46,477 nt of DNA from JAVBQJ01 sp031549115 (GCA_031549115.1 JAVBQJ010000028.1:1-46477), one strand, 5' to 3'; positions 8,510 through 16,852 are shown, numbered from the stretch's first letter. The notes: generated by a model not told the origin, from the letters alone. Translations and numbers: made by a program.

Positions 8510-8986
8510 ATGCGTTGTCCCAATTGCGGATTTCAGGATGATAAAGTAGTCGATTCCCGGGCGGTCCGCGATGGCGCCGGGGTCCGGCGGCGCCGGGTGT
8601 GTCTGGGCTGCGGATTTCGTTTCACTACCTACGAAAGTGTGATTCCCTCCGAGTTGATGGTGGTCAAGCGCAACGGCGTCCGGGAGGAATTCGACCCGGA
8701 TAAACTGCGCAAAGGGCTGTCGCTGGCTTGTCACAAGCGGCCGATTCCCGCCGGTACCGTGGACAAGGTGGTCGAAGATATCACGCTCGGAATTCAGCGC
8801 GACTTCGACAAGGAGGTCCCGTCTGAAGAAATCGGGCGCCGGGTCATGATGGAGCTGCGCCGCCTCGATCAGGTCGCCTATGTGCGTTTCGCCAGCATTT
8901 ACCGGAAATTCAAGGACGTGGACGAGTTTGTCGCCGAGATCCGTACCCTGAACGATCCTGCGCCGCAGCCGGGGCGCAAGCCGTGA
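8510..8986 (+). CDS. nrdR: Transcriptional repressor NrdR
   Basis: A 158-residue repressor of ribonucleotide reductase genes. An N-terminal zinc ribbon has Cys3, Cys6, Cys31 and Cys34 (MRCPNCG ... VCLGCGFRFTTYE), and an ATP-cone domain (about 49-139, VVKRNGVREEFDPDKL) reads the ATP/dATP balance. Start at the ATG at 8510, with GGAAGAGG upstream; a GTG two codons earlier would spoil the canonical N-terminus. A TTGACA at 8422-8427 is a possible -35, but its -10 is poor. The stop overlaps the next gene by four bases. No ribonucleotide reductase gene lies in the window. Confidence 0.96.
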   Translation: MRCPNCGFQDDKVVDSRAVRDGAGVRRRRVCLGCGFRFTTYESVIPSELMVVKRNGVREEFDPDKLRKGLSLACHKRPIPAGTVDKVVEDITLGIQRDFDKEVPSEEIGRRVMMELRRLDQVAYVRFASIYRKFKDVDEFVAEIRTLNDPAPQPGRKP

Positions 8987-9924
8987 TCAAGTCCGCCGAA
9001 CAAGCCATCTGGATCCGGGATGCCGACGGTACGCTGCGCGCCTTTGAGGCCGATGAATTGCAGTCGCAGTTGTACGGCGCCTTTGTCCGCTCCGGCAGAC
9101 CCGAGAGCTATCTGGCCGAGGATCTGGCGCTGGCGCTGGAATTCGTGCTTCTCTCCACGCCGCGCGACAACCGGATTTTTCAGATTTCCGAGATCGAGAG
9201 CGCGCTCGGACGGATGTTGAGCGACGCCGGTTATCCGGAGGTGCTTCAGGCCTGGCGCGGCAGCGGCGCCAGCATCGACGTCACCGTCAGCAACGATGCC
9301 GGTGTGGTCCGGGCATTGATTGCCGATCACCTGAATATCGACGGCCCGGCGCTGGAGCGTTTGACGCTGCGGGTCGGCCGGGCATTGGAGCTGTTGAAAA
9401 TCCCGGCGGCGCGTCCGCCGCTGGTGATGGAACTGGCGCGCCACTACGAACAGGAGGCGCAGCCGGAAATCGCCGCACCGCAATTGCTGCCGGTGATGGA
9501 TACGCCGCTGGTGTCCGTGGCGGCGCTGTATGGCGGTCTGGCGCCCGAGGTGCGGCATCTGGCGGAAACCCATGTGATCACCATCAACGCCATCAGCCGG
9601 ATTTTCCCGAGTTTGCGTCTGGCGGTGCGTCTGACGGCGTTGGCACGCTGGAAAAATTGGCAGCCGCCGGTGACCGAAATGATGGTATATTCCGAGTTCG
9701 TCCGCCTCGGTCAGGCGCTGGCGCAGGTCCGGGATGCGGCCGAAGCGGCCACCCGGGAACTGCCGGAGCGGCTGCCCTTTTATTTGTCCATTCCGGATCT
9801 GTCGCACTTCACCACCGGTTATTTGGAAGCCGCGTGGCCGGAGGGACGGCGCCCGGCGCTGGAGCTGGTGCAATCGATCTTCGACGGCATGAAGGAATCG
9901 CCATTCAAACTGCGGGTGAACTGA
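8983..9924 (+). CDS. ATP-cone-like protein coupled to nrdR
   Basis: A 313-residue protein with no signal peptide or membrane segment. Residues about 9-90 (IRDADGTLRAFEADELQSQL onward) align by eye with the ATP cone of NrdR: a basic or acidic start, a DG turn, F-x-x-D-x-L, then two helices ending with an S-E-I-E-S-A-L helix. The remaining 220 residues are helical and unrecognised. It starts at GTG within a GTGA overlap with nrdR, so the two are almost surely co-translated. A dATP/ATP-responsive partner or modulator of NrdR is a reasonable inference. I know of no named family. Confidence 0.75.
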   Translation: MIKSAEQAIWIRDADGTLRAFEADELQSQLYGAFVRSGRPESYLAEDLALALEFVLLSTPRDNRIFQISEIESALGRMLSDAGYPEVLQAWRGSGASIDVTVSNDAGVVRALIADHLNIDGPALERLTLRVGRALELLKIPAARPPLVMELARHYEQEAQPEIAAPQLLPVMDTPLVSVAALYGGLAPEVRHLAETHVITINAISRIFPSLRLAVRLTALARWKNWQPPVTEMMVYSEFVRLGQALAQVRDAAEAATRELPERLPFYLSIPDLSHFTTGYLEAAWPEGRRPALELVQSIFDGMKESPFKLRVN

Positions 9925-9925
9925 A

Positions 9926-10999
9926 GTGAGACGCTGCGGATTGTTTTTGCTGGTGATATTCTGGGCGGCGCTGGCGCTGGGCGCTGCGCCGGTGTGCTCG
10001 GTGTGCCGTCAGGCGATTCAGGGGCGTTATCTTCAGGATCAGAGCGGCAAAATTTTTTGCAGCGAACGCTGCATCGACACATTGCTGCCGGTATGTTCGC
10101 AGTGCGGCAAGCCGTGCCGTCAATTGCTGCGGCAGGGGGAGGCGAATTTCTGTTCCCGCGAGTGTGCCGTGCTGGCGGCGCCGCGCTGCAACAACTGCGG
10201 CCAGCCGTGCGCACGGGAGGTTTTCCGGCGGAATGACCGGTCGTATTGCAGCCGCCGCTGTTACGAAGCGGTCGAATTGCCGCACTGTGTGCTGTGCAAC
10301 AAAGCGTTTCAAGCCGGACAGATACGCCTGTCGGCGCGCGGAGAGTTGACCTATTGCGCCGAATGCGCCCAATTGCCCGCCTGTTTCGCATGCATGCTGC
10401 CGTGCCGGGGCAAAACCTTGCCGGACGGCCGGGTGATTTGTCCGGAGTGCGAACGCGAAGCGGTAACCGATCCGCAGGAAATTCAGCGGATTTTCCTGGA
10501 AACGCGCCGTCAGCTGCAGGATATATTGGGGATTCCGGCTTCGCATCCGATCCGGTTGGTTTGTGTGGAAGTTCCTGAGCTGGAACGGATCGCCGGCGGA
10601 GAACCGCCGCCCGGCGGCGCGGGAATGCGGACTGCGCTGTATGTGTATGAGGGCGATTATATCGAAGGTGAGGGCATGACCAACGAACGCTGTTCGGTTT
10701 ATGTATTGAGCCACTTGCCGGCGCGACGGCTGGCGGAGATGCTGGCGCATGAGCTGGCGCACGATTATCTGCGCCACGCGGCGCCGCGGCAGCCGAACGA
10801 TAAATTTGCCGAAGGCTTTGCGGAAAACATTTCGGCGGAGCTGAACCGGCGGACGGGCAACGAGGCGCTGAATTTCCGGATGGAGCATAACCCCGACGCG
10901 ATTTACGGCGACGGGTATCGTGAAGTAAAAGACTATCTCTCCAAACACGGCTGGAAAGCCTTATTGGACCAGATACGCACCGGCAAAACTGATTTGTGA
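9926..10999 (+). CDS. Secreted DA1-like metallopeptidase with LIM-like zinc modules
   Basis: A 357-residue protein starting at GTG one base after the previous stop. A signal peptide (1-20, LFLLVIFWAALALGAA) is followed by a Cys-rich region (24-175) of repeated CxxC and CxxxC pairs (CSVC, CSERC, CSQC, CSREC, CNNC, CSRRC, CVLC, CAEC, CFAC, CPEC), resembling tandem LIM or treble-clef zinc modules. The C-terminal domain has a zinc-peptidase HELAH (275-279) within MLAHELAHDYLR, followed by FAEGFAEN with a likely third ligand Glu296. LIM modules plus HEXXH followed by an EG helix is the plan of plant DA1 peptidases (PF12315). The substrate is unknown, and zinc-finger modules outside the cytoplasm are odd. 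Confidence 0.75.
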   Translation: MRRCGLFLLVIFWAALALGAAPVCSVCRQAIQGRYLQDQSGKIFCSERCIDTLLPVCSQCGKPCRQLLRQGEANFCSRECAVLAAPRCNNCGQPCAREVFRRNDRSYCSRRCYEAVELPHCVLCNKAFQAGQIRLSARGELTYCAECAQLPACFACMLPCRGKTLPDGRVICPECEREAVTDPQEIQRIFLETRRQLQDILGIPASHPIRLVCVEVPELERIAGGEPPPGGAGMRTALYVYEGDYIEGEGMTNERCSVYVLSHLPARRLAEMLAHELAHDYLRHAAPRQPNDKFAEGFAENISAELNRRTGNEALNFRMEHNPDAIYGDGYREVKDYLSKHGWKALLDQIRTGKTDL

Positions 11000-11203
11000 G
11001 AGAATGTGGAGGACTTCTCGTCCCCCACACCCCCACGGCAGGAGGAGGCTGGTTGGGCCGGTGTGCGCATGACAGAGGACGCAAAGGACGGCAAAGGACA
11101 CGGTTATAGGGAATGCCATACCGCTATTCGTGGCGCGCCGCCGATGGCCGGTGTGCCGTGGATGTGGACTCGACATGATCCACACGTCTAACGCCAACCG
11201 TCC
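11000..11203. other. Intergenic, no recognised feature
   Basis: Downstream of the DA1-like gene I see no open frame with coding character, promoter or terminator. A GCCGCCGATGGCCGG segment near 11130 resembles the GC-rich hairpin motifs of the repeat elements but is not clearly homologous. Confidence 0.4.
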
Positions 11204-11287
11204 ACTTGTGAACGCGCACGGGGGAGCGCCGGTCAGGCGCGACCGTGCCGCTATCCTGAATATTGCGTAAAATCTCAAAAAGAAAGA

Positions 11288-11353
11288 GGCAGACTCTCGA
11301 ATAAAGCATTATATTGTAATTGCTTACGTCACAGTATAATGATGAAGTCTGCC
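11288..11353. repeat. 8-bp inverted repeat upstream of IS1380 remnant
   Basis: GGCAGACT (11288-11295) and AGTCTGCC (11346-11353) are perfect inverted copies enclosing AT-rich DNA with TATAAT (11335-11340). They lie directly before the transposase start at 11355 and may be part of the element's end and promoter. Confidence 0.4.
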
Positions 11354-11354
11354 A

Positions 11355-11520
11355 ATGACAAAATGTAACGTCCAAAGTTGTTTTTTCAAGGTCCGAAAAG
11401 CAGAAAAGTCGAATTCAACTTCGATGGCGGCGACATCAGCAGCGATGGCGGGTTGCTTTTCGTCAAAGAATTCGACCGAAAACTCCAGGGGAAAATATAC
11501 AAGCGATCCGGGTTGGGAAG
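11355..11520 (+). pseudogene. Truncated, frameshifted IS1380-family transposase N-terminus
   Basis: The first frame encodes MTKCNVQS. After a one-base shift near 11378 the sequence continues in another frame as FFQGPKSRKVEFNFDGGDIS, then SDGGLLFVKEFDRKL. The F-D-G-G-D-I-S-S-D-G-G-L-L motif is the hallmark N-terminus of IS1380 transposases (normally about 430-470 residues). Only about 55 codons survive before the sequence merges into the GGCGAAGCC repeat module, and none of the catalytic DDE region is left. It is therefore a dead remnant. Confidence 0.7.
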
Positions 11521-11527
11521 GGCGGAT

Positions 11528-11596
11528 GGCGAAGCCGAAAACGAGGGGCTTGTCCCCGAGGGGAAAGAGCAAGCTCACGATAGTGAGCGTAGCGGG
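11528..11596 (+). repeat. GGCGAAGCC two-hairpin module, copy D
   Basis: GGCGAAGCC is followed by hairpin 1 (GGGG-CTTGT-CCCC, 11545-11557), a purine-rich GAGGGGAAAGAGCAA linker, hairpin 2 (GCTCAC-GATA-GTGAGC, 11573-11588) and GTAGCGGGAGC. The same module occurs at 30229-30294 and 30422-30486 and, inverted, at 4321-4393. Loops and stems vary, but pairing is kept. Confidence 0.7.
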
Positions 11597-11729
11597 AGCC
11601 CCCGCGTGAACCGGGGCGCAATGCGGCCCCGCGTCCACCATCAAAAATCACCACACGAAAAGCCGCACCGGCGGCACACAATGCACCCGCGTTGACGGCA
11701 ATGCTGCAAGCCGACGCGAACACCGGCAA

Positions 11730-12383
11730 TTAATCCCACAAGGTCGGATAATCGACCACGGTATTGCCGCTTTTCAGATCTTTGTACCATGACACATGGC
11801 CGTCGAGGTGGGCCCAATTGGCGCCCTCGGGTGCTTTGGCGCCGCCGTGATTGGACTTGATATCGGGAAACGTGGCCCCGGTCGCGGCCAGGTCGCCGAC
11901 CAACAACCAGTTCGGATTGTCGGTCAGGCGTTGCGGCTCTTTATTGTTGAACATGCCGCCGCCATCGCTATACTTGGCGTTCCACATCGCATGATAGGTG
12001 GAGAAGGGGAAACTGCTGCCGTTGTCCTCCGCCTGCCATAACACCGGCATGCCGGCAATCCCGGCCGGACAATGGGTAATCGCCCAGGTCCCGAAATAGG
12101 GACGCAAAAGTGCGGCACAACTGTCCTCTATGCCGTAAGTGCTGCTGTAAAGCGGGCGCCAGTCCTGTGGATAACAATCCGAATAGGGCTGCGGCGGCAT
12201 CGAGTCGTTGTTGTCGTTGCCGTACATGATCACACTCAGCGCGATCTGCTTCAAGTTCCCGAGGCACTTGGCGCGCTGGGCGGAGGCGCGCGCCTTCGAC
12301 AGCGCCGGCAGCAGCATGCTGGCGAGGATGGCGATGATCGCGATCACAACCAGGAGTTCAATGAGGGTGAATTTTCGTTTCAT
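11730..12383 (-). CDS. Prepilin-type N-terminal domain protein (locus 1 pseudopilin)
   Basis: A 217-residue protein beginning MKRKFTLIELLVVIAIIAIL. The short basic leader lacks the usual Gly before FTLIE but keeps Glu5 of the mature helix; the type IV pilin/pseudopilin helix is followed by LPALSKARA. The C-terminus has HGGAKAPEGANWAHLDGH, a variant of the H-X9-DG motif with 14 residues between His and DG. It is expected to be processed by a prepilin peptidase and anchored or assembled at the inner membrane. It lies 21 bases after the GH-like gene and follows it in transcription. GAAAGGA precedes the ATG. Confidence 0.9.
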   Translation of the reverse strand: MKRKFTLIELLVVIAIIAILASMLLPALSKARASAQRAKCLGNLKQIALSVIMYGNDNNDSMPPQPYSDCYPQDWRPLYSSTYGIEDSCAALLRPYFGTWAITHCPAGIAGMPVLWQAEDNGSSFPFSTYHAMWNAKYSDGGGMFNNKEPQRLTDNPNWLLVGDLAATGATFPDIKSNHGGAKAPEGANWAHLDGHVSWYKDLKSGNTVVDYPTLWD

Positions 12384-12404
12384 GATCCGTTTCCTTTCGA
12401 TGGG

Positions 12405-14984
12405 TTATTTCTGACGCTCGTCCAATAATTCAAAGTAACGTTCGCCGGCCTGCATGACCTCGGCGTCGGTGTTGCCGCCGATCCACAGCGTACCGGCATC
12501 CGGGGCGATCAGCCAGCCGCCCCGGTAACGCTGCGCCCGCTCCCGGAATTCCTCCGGCAATGCTTTTTCCAGCTCCGGAAAATCGGCTCCGGTACCGATG
12601 TAAATCGCTTTGCGTTCCGAATCGCGCGCCTTGACCACCGGCAATGGATCTTTGACCGCCAATCCGGCGTCGAGGAATCCCGCCTCCTGGGTCCAGGGGC
12701 GGCCGCAGTAACGCCGCGACGCTTCGCAATACGGATAATAGCGGTCGACCAGGATAGCGACAGTTTCCAGATCGCGCGACTGTCGCTCCGGCAGAACCAA
12801 TTGCGCCGGTTCCGGGTTGTCCCGCTGGTCGGCCTCGGTGAATACCGTCGCCACCGCTGCTTCATCGGGGAGGATCAACTCCGGGCGTTCATAACGAAAA
12901 TTCTGTGTCATTCCGTCTTTTGACTGCGCCGCCAGCACGGAACCGTCCGGCAGGAACGCATGCGGTGTCACTTGCACATCGCCGGTCACAGTGATATTCC
13001 GGTAATCCCCGGAAACCTCTGCTTCAAAGTCATCGGCACCAACCGGCATCACCGTCAACAACACGAATTCCTTCGGGCCCAACGTCAGCGGGAAGCGGAT
13101 GACGCCGTCGCGGACGCTCTGCGGCAGCTTCTGCCCCTGGTGCGGCACCGCCAGCCACGGGCCGCCGACGCCGAAGTAGCCGGTGACGATTTCGACCTCG
13201 GTGGTGATGCTTTCACGCTGCGGATTACTGATGGTGAGGATGGTGTCGTCGCCGTAGCCGAAACGTCCGTACCACAACGCACTCCCCGCCTCGGAACGGA
13301 TCGCCGGCACCGGATTCCAACCGGCCTTCTTCAGCGCGATCAGCGATTGCAGATGCGGCTTGAAAAAATCGCCGTTGTCGTATAACACCGCCCAATTCAT
13401 CGGTGTCACGCCATATTCGAGACACTTCAGCAGCAACAGTTGCGCCAGCCCGCGATAGACGGTCGTTTTCACCTCCGGCGCGGCCGCCCGCCCCCAGTCG
13501 ATCACGTGGGTCATCTCCCCCATGCCGACGCCGGCGAAAAACGTCATCGGTTTGCGCCCGGCCATCATCCGCAAGGTCAGGATATGATTGATCTCCGCCT
13601 CGGGATTGCCCTCGAACATCACCCCGTCGGCATGAAATACGCCGATCGCGGACTGCTGCTCCAGCGCCATATTCATATAAACGCTCATCGGCACCCCATC
13701 CCGCGCCAGCGTATGGATATAGTCGGCGAAATACACCGGCAGGATGCTATCCGGGGTATAAATTTTGCCTTCTTCGTCAAAGGCGCGTCCGACTGCGTAA
13801 TTCAGCTGGCTTTCGCCGTAATTCCGCACCGCGAAATTGGCCATGTCGAAGGCGAAGCCGTCGATGTCGTAATTCGCGACACACAACTTCAGTTTGCGCT
13901 CCAGATGCGGTATCAGCCCGCTTCCGGGAGCGAAAGTCATATAGGTTTTTCCGGCATTCGACACGAGCGAATACAAACCGGAAGGGTTGCCCCTCCTGCC
14001 GTTCTCATCAACGAAAAGTGCCTCCGGGTAACGGTCGCCGAGGCTCTTCATCATATCCTTGACCAGGATATAGAAGTACATCGCGGCCCGGCGGCTGCCG
14101 GAATCGAACTGCCGCGTAATGACATCGTGAAACTCGTCATAGCTGCCGCGCTTATGCTCCCGGTACGCATGAAAATTCAGAATTTCCGATTCGCCGTCGA
14201 CCCATTCCTCCGGCTCGGTATACCAGTTTCCGGCCTCGATCCATGGCGCATAAGTCCACTCCCAGTTCAACCCGGACTTGCGGCCGCCATGCAGTTCAAA
14301 GGGGTACTGCGAGTGCGCCGACAGATAATAGCCGCCGACGCCGTAAATCGCCGGATTGATCCCCGGCGTCAGCCGGAACCAGGCGGGAAAACTCTGATAG
14401 TAGCTTTCCAATGCGTTGCGCCAGCCGAATTCCGGCTTATACCGCAGCGACACCAGCCCCAGCTGCTGCGGCTTGCGGTTGTCCAGTACCATCTGCGCCG
14501 AAAACGCCAACGTCGCGTCGCCGTTTTCAAGGCGTGCCTCCGAAGAAAAATCGCCGACCACACTGTCCGGCGTCAACCCCAGCGCGATCCCCTGTTCCGC
14601 AGTAAACACACTGGCCAATGGGAACACATCGAATGGATCGGTACGCGACAACGGCTGCGTTTCCAATGTTGTCTTTCGTGCACCGTCGAAAAAGGTCACC
14701 GCGTTATTTCCCGCTGTTAACTCATTTTCCAGCGTCACCACCAGCCGGTATACCCCCCCGGGAACCGTGGCGGTCAAACGCATCGCGTGCCCATCGGTAA
14801 TCGTTTCCGTGCTGATTTGAAATTCCATATCGCCGGAACGCCAGACGCCGTCACCGGCTTGACGTAATTGCAACTCTTGCTCATCGCAGGAGAAGCGCAA
14901 TTGCCCGGCCCCGTCCGGCAAGGTCACCGGCGTACCGCTGACGCTCCACGCCGCCATCATCAATCCCAATATCCAAACACGCAT
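12405..14984 (-). CDS. Secreted glycoside-hydrolase-like TIM-barrel protein
   Basis: An 859-residue exported protein (signal peptide about 1-17, ending SVSG). A beta-rich N-terminal region (20-180) is followed by a probable TIM barrel (about 200-600) with IDGFAFDMANF (373-384), where the Asp of FAFD sits like a catalytic acid at a strand end, and GVMFEGNPEAE. A beta-sandwich (about 600-690) and a C-terminal alpha/beta region follow. The arrangement recalls GH31/GH36-type enzymes, but I cannot place it in a CAZy family. It starts one base after the stop of the CBM-like gene, so the two are co-transcribed. Confidence 0.65.
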   Translation of the reverse strand: MRVWILGLMMAAWSVSGTPVTLPDGAGQLRFSCDEQELQLRQAGDGVWRSGDMEFQISTETITDGHAMRLTATVPGGVYRLVVTLENELTAGNNAVTFFDGARKTTLETQPLSRTDPFDVFPLASVFTAEQGIALGLTPDSVVGDFSSEARLENGDATLAFSAQMVLDNRKPQQLGLVSLRYKPEFGWRNALESYYQSFPAWFRLTPGINPAIYGVGGYYLSAHSQYPFELHGGRKSGLNWEWTYAPWIEAGNWYTEPEEWVDGESEILNFHAYREHKRGSYDEFHDVITRQFDSGSRRAAMYFYILVKDMMKSLGDRYPEALFVDENGRRGNPSGLYSLVSNAGKTYMTFAPGSGLIPHLERKLKLCVANYDIDGFAFDMANFAVRNYGESQLNYAVGRAFDEEGKIYTPDSILPVYFADYIHTLARDGVPMSVYMNMALEQQSAIGVFHADGVMFEGNPEAEINHILTLRMMAGRKPMTFFAGVGMGEMTHVIDWGRAAAPEVKTTVYRGLAQLLLLKCLEYGVTPMNWAVLYDNGDFFKPHLQSLIALKKAGWNPVPAIRSEAGSALWYGRFGYGDDTILTISNPQRESITTEVEIVTGYFGVGGPWLAVPHQGQKLPQSVRDGVIRFPLTLGPKEFVLLTVMPVGADDFEAEVSGDYRNITVTGDVQVTPHAFLPDGSVLAAQSKDGMTQNFRYERPELILPDEAAVATVFTEADQRDNPEPAQLVLPERQSRDLETVAILVDRYYPYCEASRRYCGRPWTQEAGFLDAGLAVKDPLPVVKARDSERKAIYIGTGADFPELEKALPEEFRERAQRYRGGWLIAPDAGTLWIGGNTDAEVMQAGERYFELLDERQK

Positions 14985-14985
14985 C

Positions 14986-15834
14986 TTACAACTCCTGCTC
15001 CCATACGTTATCGCCGCCGGTAAGTTTCAACCGGTAATGCTTCTGCGACGACGGCAGCGCCGCCGTCACGCTCTGGATCTCCAGTTCCGGATCCAGCGGC
15101 AATGTCGCCGCCACTTCGCCGTCGGCGGCGACAATTTGCACCTGTGTCAACCCCGAACCCGCAATATTCAACTCCACTTCGCAGGCGGCCAGGCCGAAAT
15201 AAACATCATCGATCATCAGCCACCCCGAGGCGCCGAAAAAGGCACCGGCACGAACGGTATAATCGGTGACGCCGTGTCCGGCCGGGACCGTGAACTCCAT
15301 CGTGAAGGTGTGCCACTCCCTGGCGCCGATCACCCGGACCAGTTCCGCCGGAATGAACAACCCGAGCTGGTCACGCAAGTCTTCCCCCTGGCTGCCGTCA
15401 CCCTGCGAAAAGATTTCGGTCTGACTCCACGGCGGAAACAGCGAACTTTTGCCGTCCTGGTATTGTTCGGTGCGAAGCCACAGCAGCACCCGCGGCCCGG
15501 CGGCTTTGAATTTGACACTGGCAAAATAGCGCTCGCCTTCGCGCACCGGAACCGGCCGCCGGTGCGTCCAGTAGCCGGGCAGATTGCCCGGCGTCACGAT
15601 CTTCACCGCGTTGCCACCCCCGGCGCCGCCGGCAGTGGAAAACGCGTGGATTTTACCGGAATTGGCCATGTCGGCAAATTCCCAGTCCACCGGATTTCCG
15701 GCAGCGTCAAGCTGTTCGAACCCCGGATTATCCAGCAGATTCGGCGCCGGATGCCGCAGCACCTCCACCGTCGGCGCCGCTGTCGCCATCCATGCCGTCA
15801 ACAGTACCGGCAACCATGTACACGCTTTGATCAC
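14986..15834 (-). CDS. Secreted carbohydrate-binding-module-like protein
   Basis: A 282-residue exported protein. The start is GTG at 15834, because GGAGG lies six bases upstream; the overlapping ATG is out of frame. The signal peptide is about 1-19. Residues about 30-210 form a jelly-roll of CBM4/9 type: NLLDNPGFEQLDAAGNPVDW at the start, regular beta strands, and GWLMIDDVYFG at the end, which is the usual close of such domains. No catalytic domain is present. First gene of the locus 1 transcript, so it probably helps capture the substrate of the downstream GH-like protein. Confidence 0.75.
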   Translation of the reverse strand: MIKACTWLPVLLTAWMATAAPTVEVLRHPAPNLLDNPGFEQLDAAGNPVDWEFADMANSGKIHAFSTAGGAGGGNAVKIVTPGNLPGYWTHRRPVPVREGERYFASVKFKAAGPRVLLWLRTEQYQDGKSSLFPPWSQTEIFSQGDGSQGEDLRDQLGLFIPAELVRVIGAREWHTFTMEFTVPAGHGVTDYTVRAGAFFGASGWLMIDDVYFGLAACEVELNIAGSGLTQVQIVAADGEVAATLPLDPELEIQSVTAALPSSQKHYRLKLTGGDNVWEQEL

Positions 15835-15865
15835 ATTTTCCTCCGTTTCGTCGTATTTTTATTAA

Positions 15866-15893
15866 ATTATAGCAATTTTGCTTTTTTTCTCAA
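15866..15893 (-). promoter_or_regulatory. Promoter of locus 1 (leftward)
   Basis: On the minus strand TTGAGA (15893-15888), a 16-base spacer and TATAAT (15871-15866) lie about 32 bases before the GTG start. An AGCAA-TT-TTGCT inverted repeat (15871-15882) overlaps the spacer and may be an operator half-site pair. Confidence 0.65.
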
Positions 15894-15898
15894 TGGTG

Positions 15899-15922
15899 TA
15901 TATTATCTAGTTTTGTAATATA
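15899..15922. promoter_or_regulatory. Inverted repeat in the locus 1/AraC intergenic region
   Basis: TATATTA (15899-15905) and TAATATA (15916-15922) are perfect inverted copies between the two divergent starts. It is AT-rich, so chance or a promoter element cannot be excluded, but its position suits a regulator site. Confidence 0.35.
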
Positions 15923-15952
15923 GTCTCAAATCACCAGGAAAAGTTAAAAAAA

Positions 15953-16852
15953 ATGACACAGGGCTGGCAGCACGCGATCATTATATTGGCCAATTGGAAA
16001 TATTTTTCTCCGGCCGAACGGATCGAATACCGCAAAGTGCAAAGCCGTTTCCTGGTCTGGTGCAAAAGCGGTTCCGGGCGTCTGACCGTCAACGGTCAAG
16101 AATTCCCGGTCTCTCCGGGTGTATGGCTGTTGGCGCCATGGAATCACCGGATCGTCTATCAGGCTTCGGCGGAGGAACCGTTTCTGCTCGGCTGCGTCCA
16201 CCTGATCCCGTCGTGGCCGCCGGAACAGGAGCCGCAGTGGCAGGTCTTTCATGAATTACCGCAGCGCCATTCGCCGCCCTCGAGTTTCGAATTCCCCGAC
16301 GGCGATTCGCCGCATGTGCGGCTGCGGGCGGATCGCGTCGATCCCGAGTTCGCCGGAATCCGGCATGGTTGGGCTGCTCCCGAAGACCCGTTGCTGCTGC
16401 TCGGCGAATACATAGTCTCCTGCTTTTGCCCGCAGCCGTATTCCGCCGCGATGATGCGCCATCTGGCCCGGGTGCTGCTGGAGGAATTGCATGTCCACGG
16501 TCGCGTCCGCGCCGAAAAAGAACAGCATCTGCCGTTGCAGCTGCAGCAGATGCTCAACACCATCGAACTGATGCTCGAAGAAAAATTCAACCTCGGTCCG
16601 TTGCAGAAAAATGCCAACTGCTCCCGCGCCACCGTCTACCGGTTGTTCCGGCAATACCTGCATACCACCCCGAACAAATGGGCCATGCGCCGAAAAATGA
16701 CCCACGCCGCCGCCTTGCTGCTGTCCAGCAGTCTCGCCATCGGTGAAATCGCCGACCGCCTCGCCATCCCCGATCATTATTACTTTTCCAAGCTATTCCG
16801 CCAACACTTCGGCACCCCGGCATTGGCTTACCGCAAGAATCACGGCAGATAG
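15953..16852 (+). CDS. AraC family transcriptional regulator
   Basis: A 299-residue regulator with an N-terminal cupin-like sensor (about 15-150; GSGRLTVNGQEFPVSPG) and two C-terminal HTH motifs of AraC/XylS type (about 200-299; CSRATVYRLFRQYLHTTPNKW and IGEIADRLAIPDHYYFSKLF). This class usually activates sugar-use genes on ligand binding. It is divergent from the CBM-GH-pilin genes with 118 bases between starts, so it most likely controls locus 1. AGGAAAAG precedes the ATG. Confidence 0.92.
   Translation: MTQGWQHAIIILANWKYFSPAERIEYRKVQSRFLVWCKSGSGRLTVNGQEFPVSPGVWLLAPWNHRIVYQASAEEPFLLGCVHLIPSWPPEQEPQWQVFHELPQRHSPPSSFEFPDGDSPHVRLRADRVDPEFAGIRHGWAAPEDPLLLLGEYIVSCFCPQPYSAAMMRHLARVLLEELHVHGRVRAEKEQHLPLQLQQMLNTIELMLEEKFNLGPLQKNANCSRATVYRLFRQYLHTTPNKWAMRRKMTHAAALLLSSSLAIGEIADRLAIPDHYYFSKLFRQHFGTPALAYRKNHGR

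Larger units (their letters stand above)
11204..11683. repeat. Composite repeat D (inverted partner of 16891-17227)
   Basis: Two blocks match the region at 16891-17227 in opposite orientation. Block X (11204-11253) shares a 31-base identical run with 17176-17206 plus flanking similarity. Block Y (11601-11683) is about 85% identical by eye to 16891-16973, including GGCGCAATGCGGCCCC. Between them lie a decayed IS1380-type transposase start and one GGCGAAGCC module (11528-11596). No functional gene is present. Confidence 0.75.
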
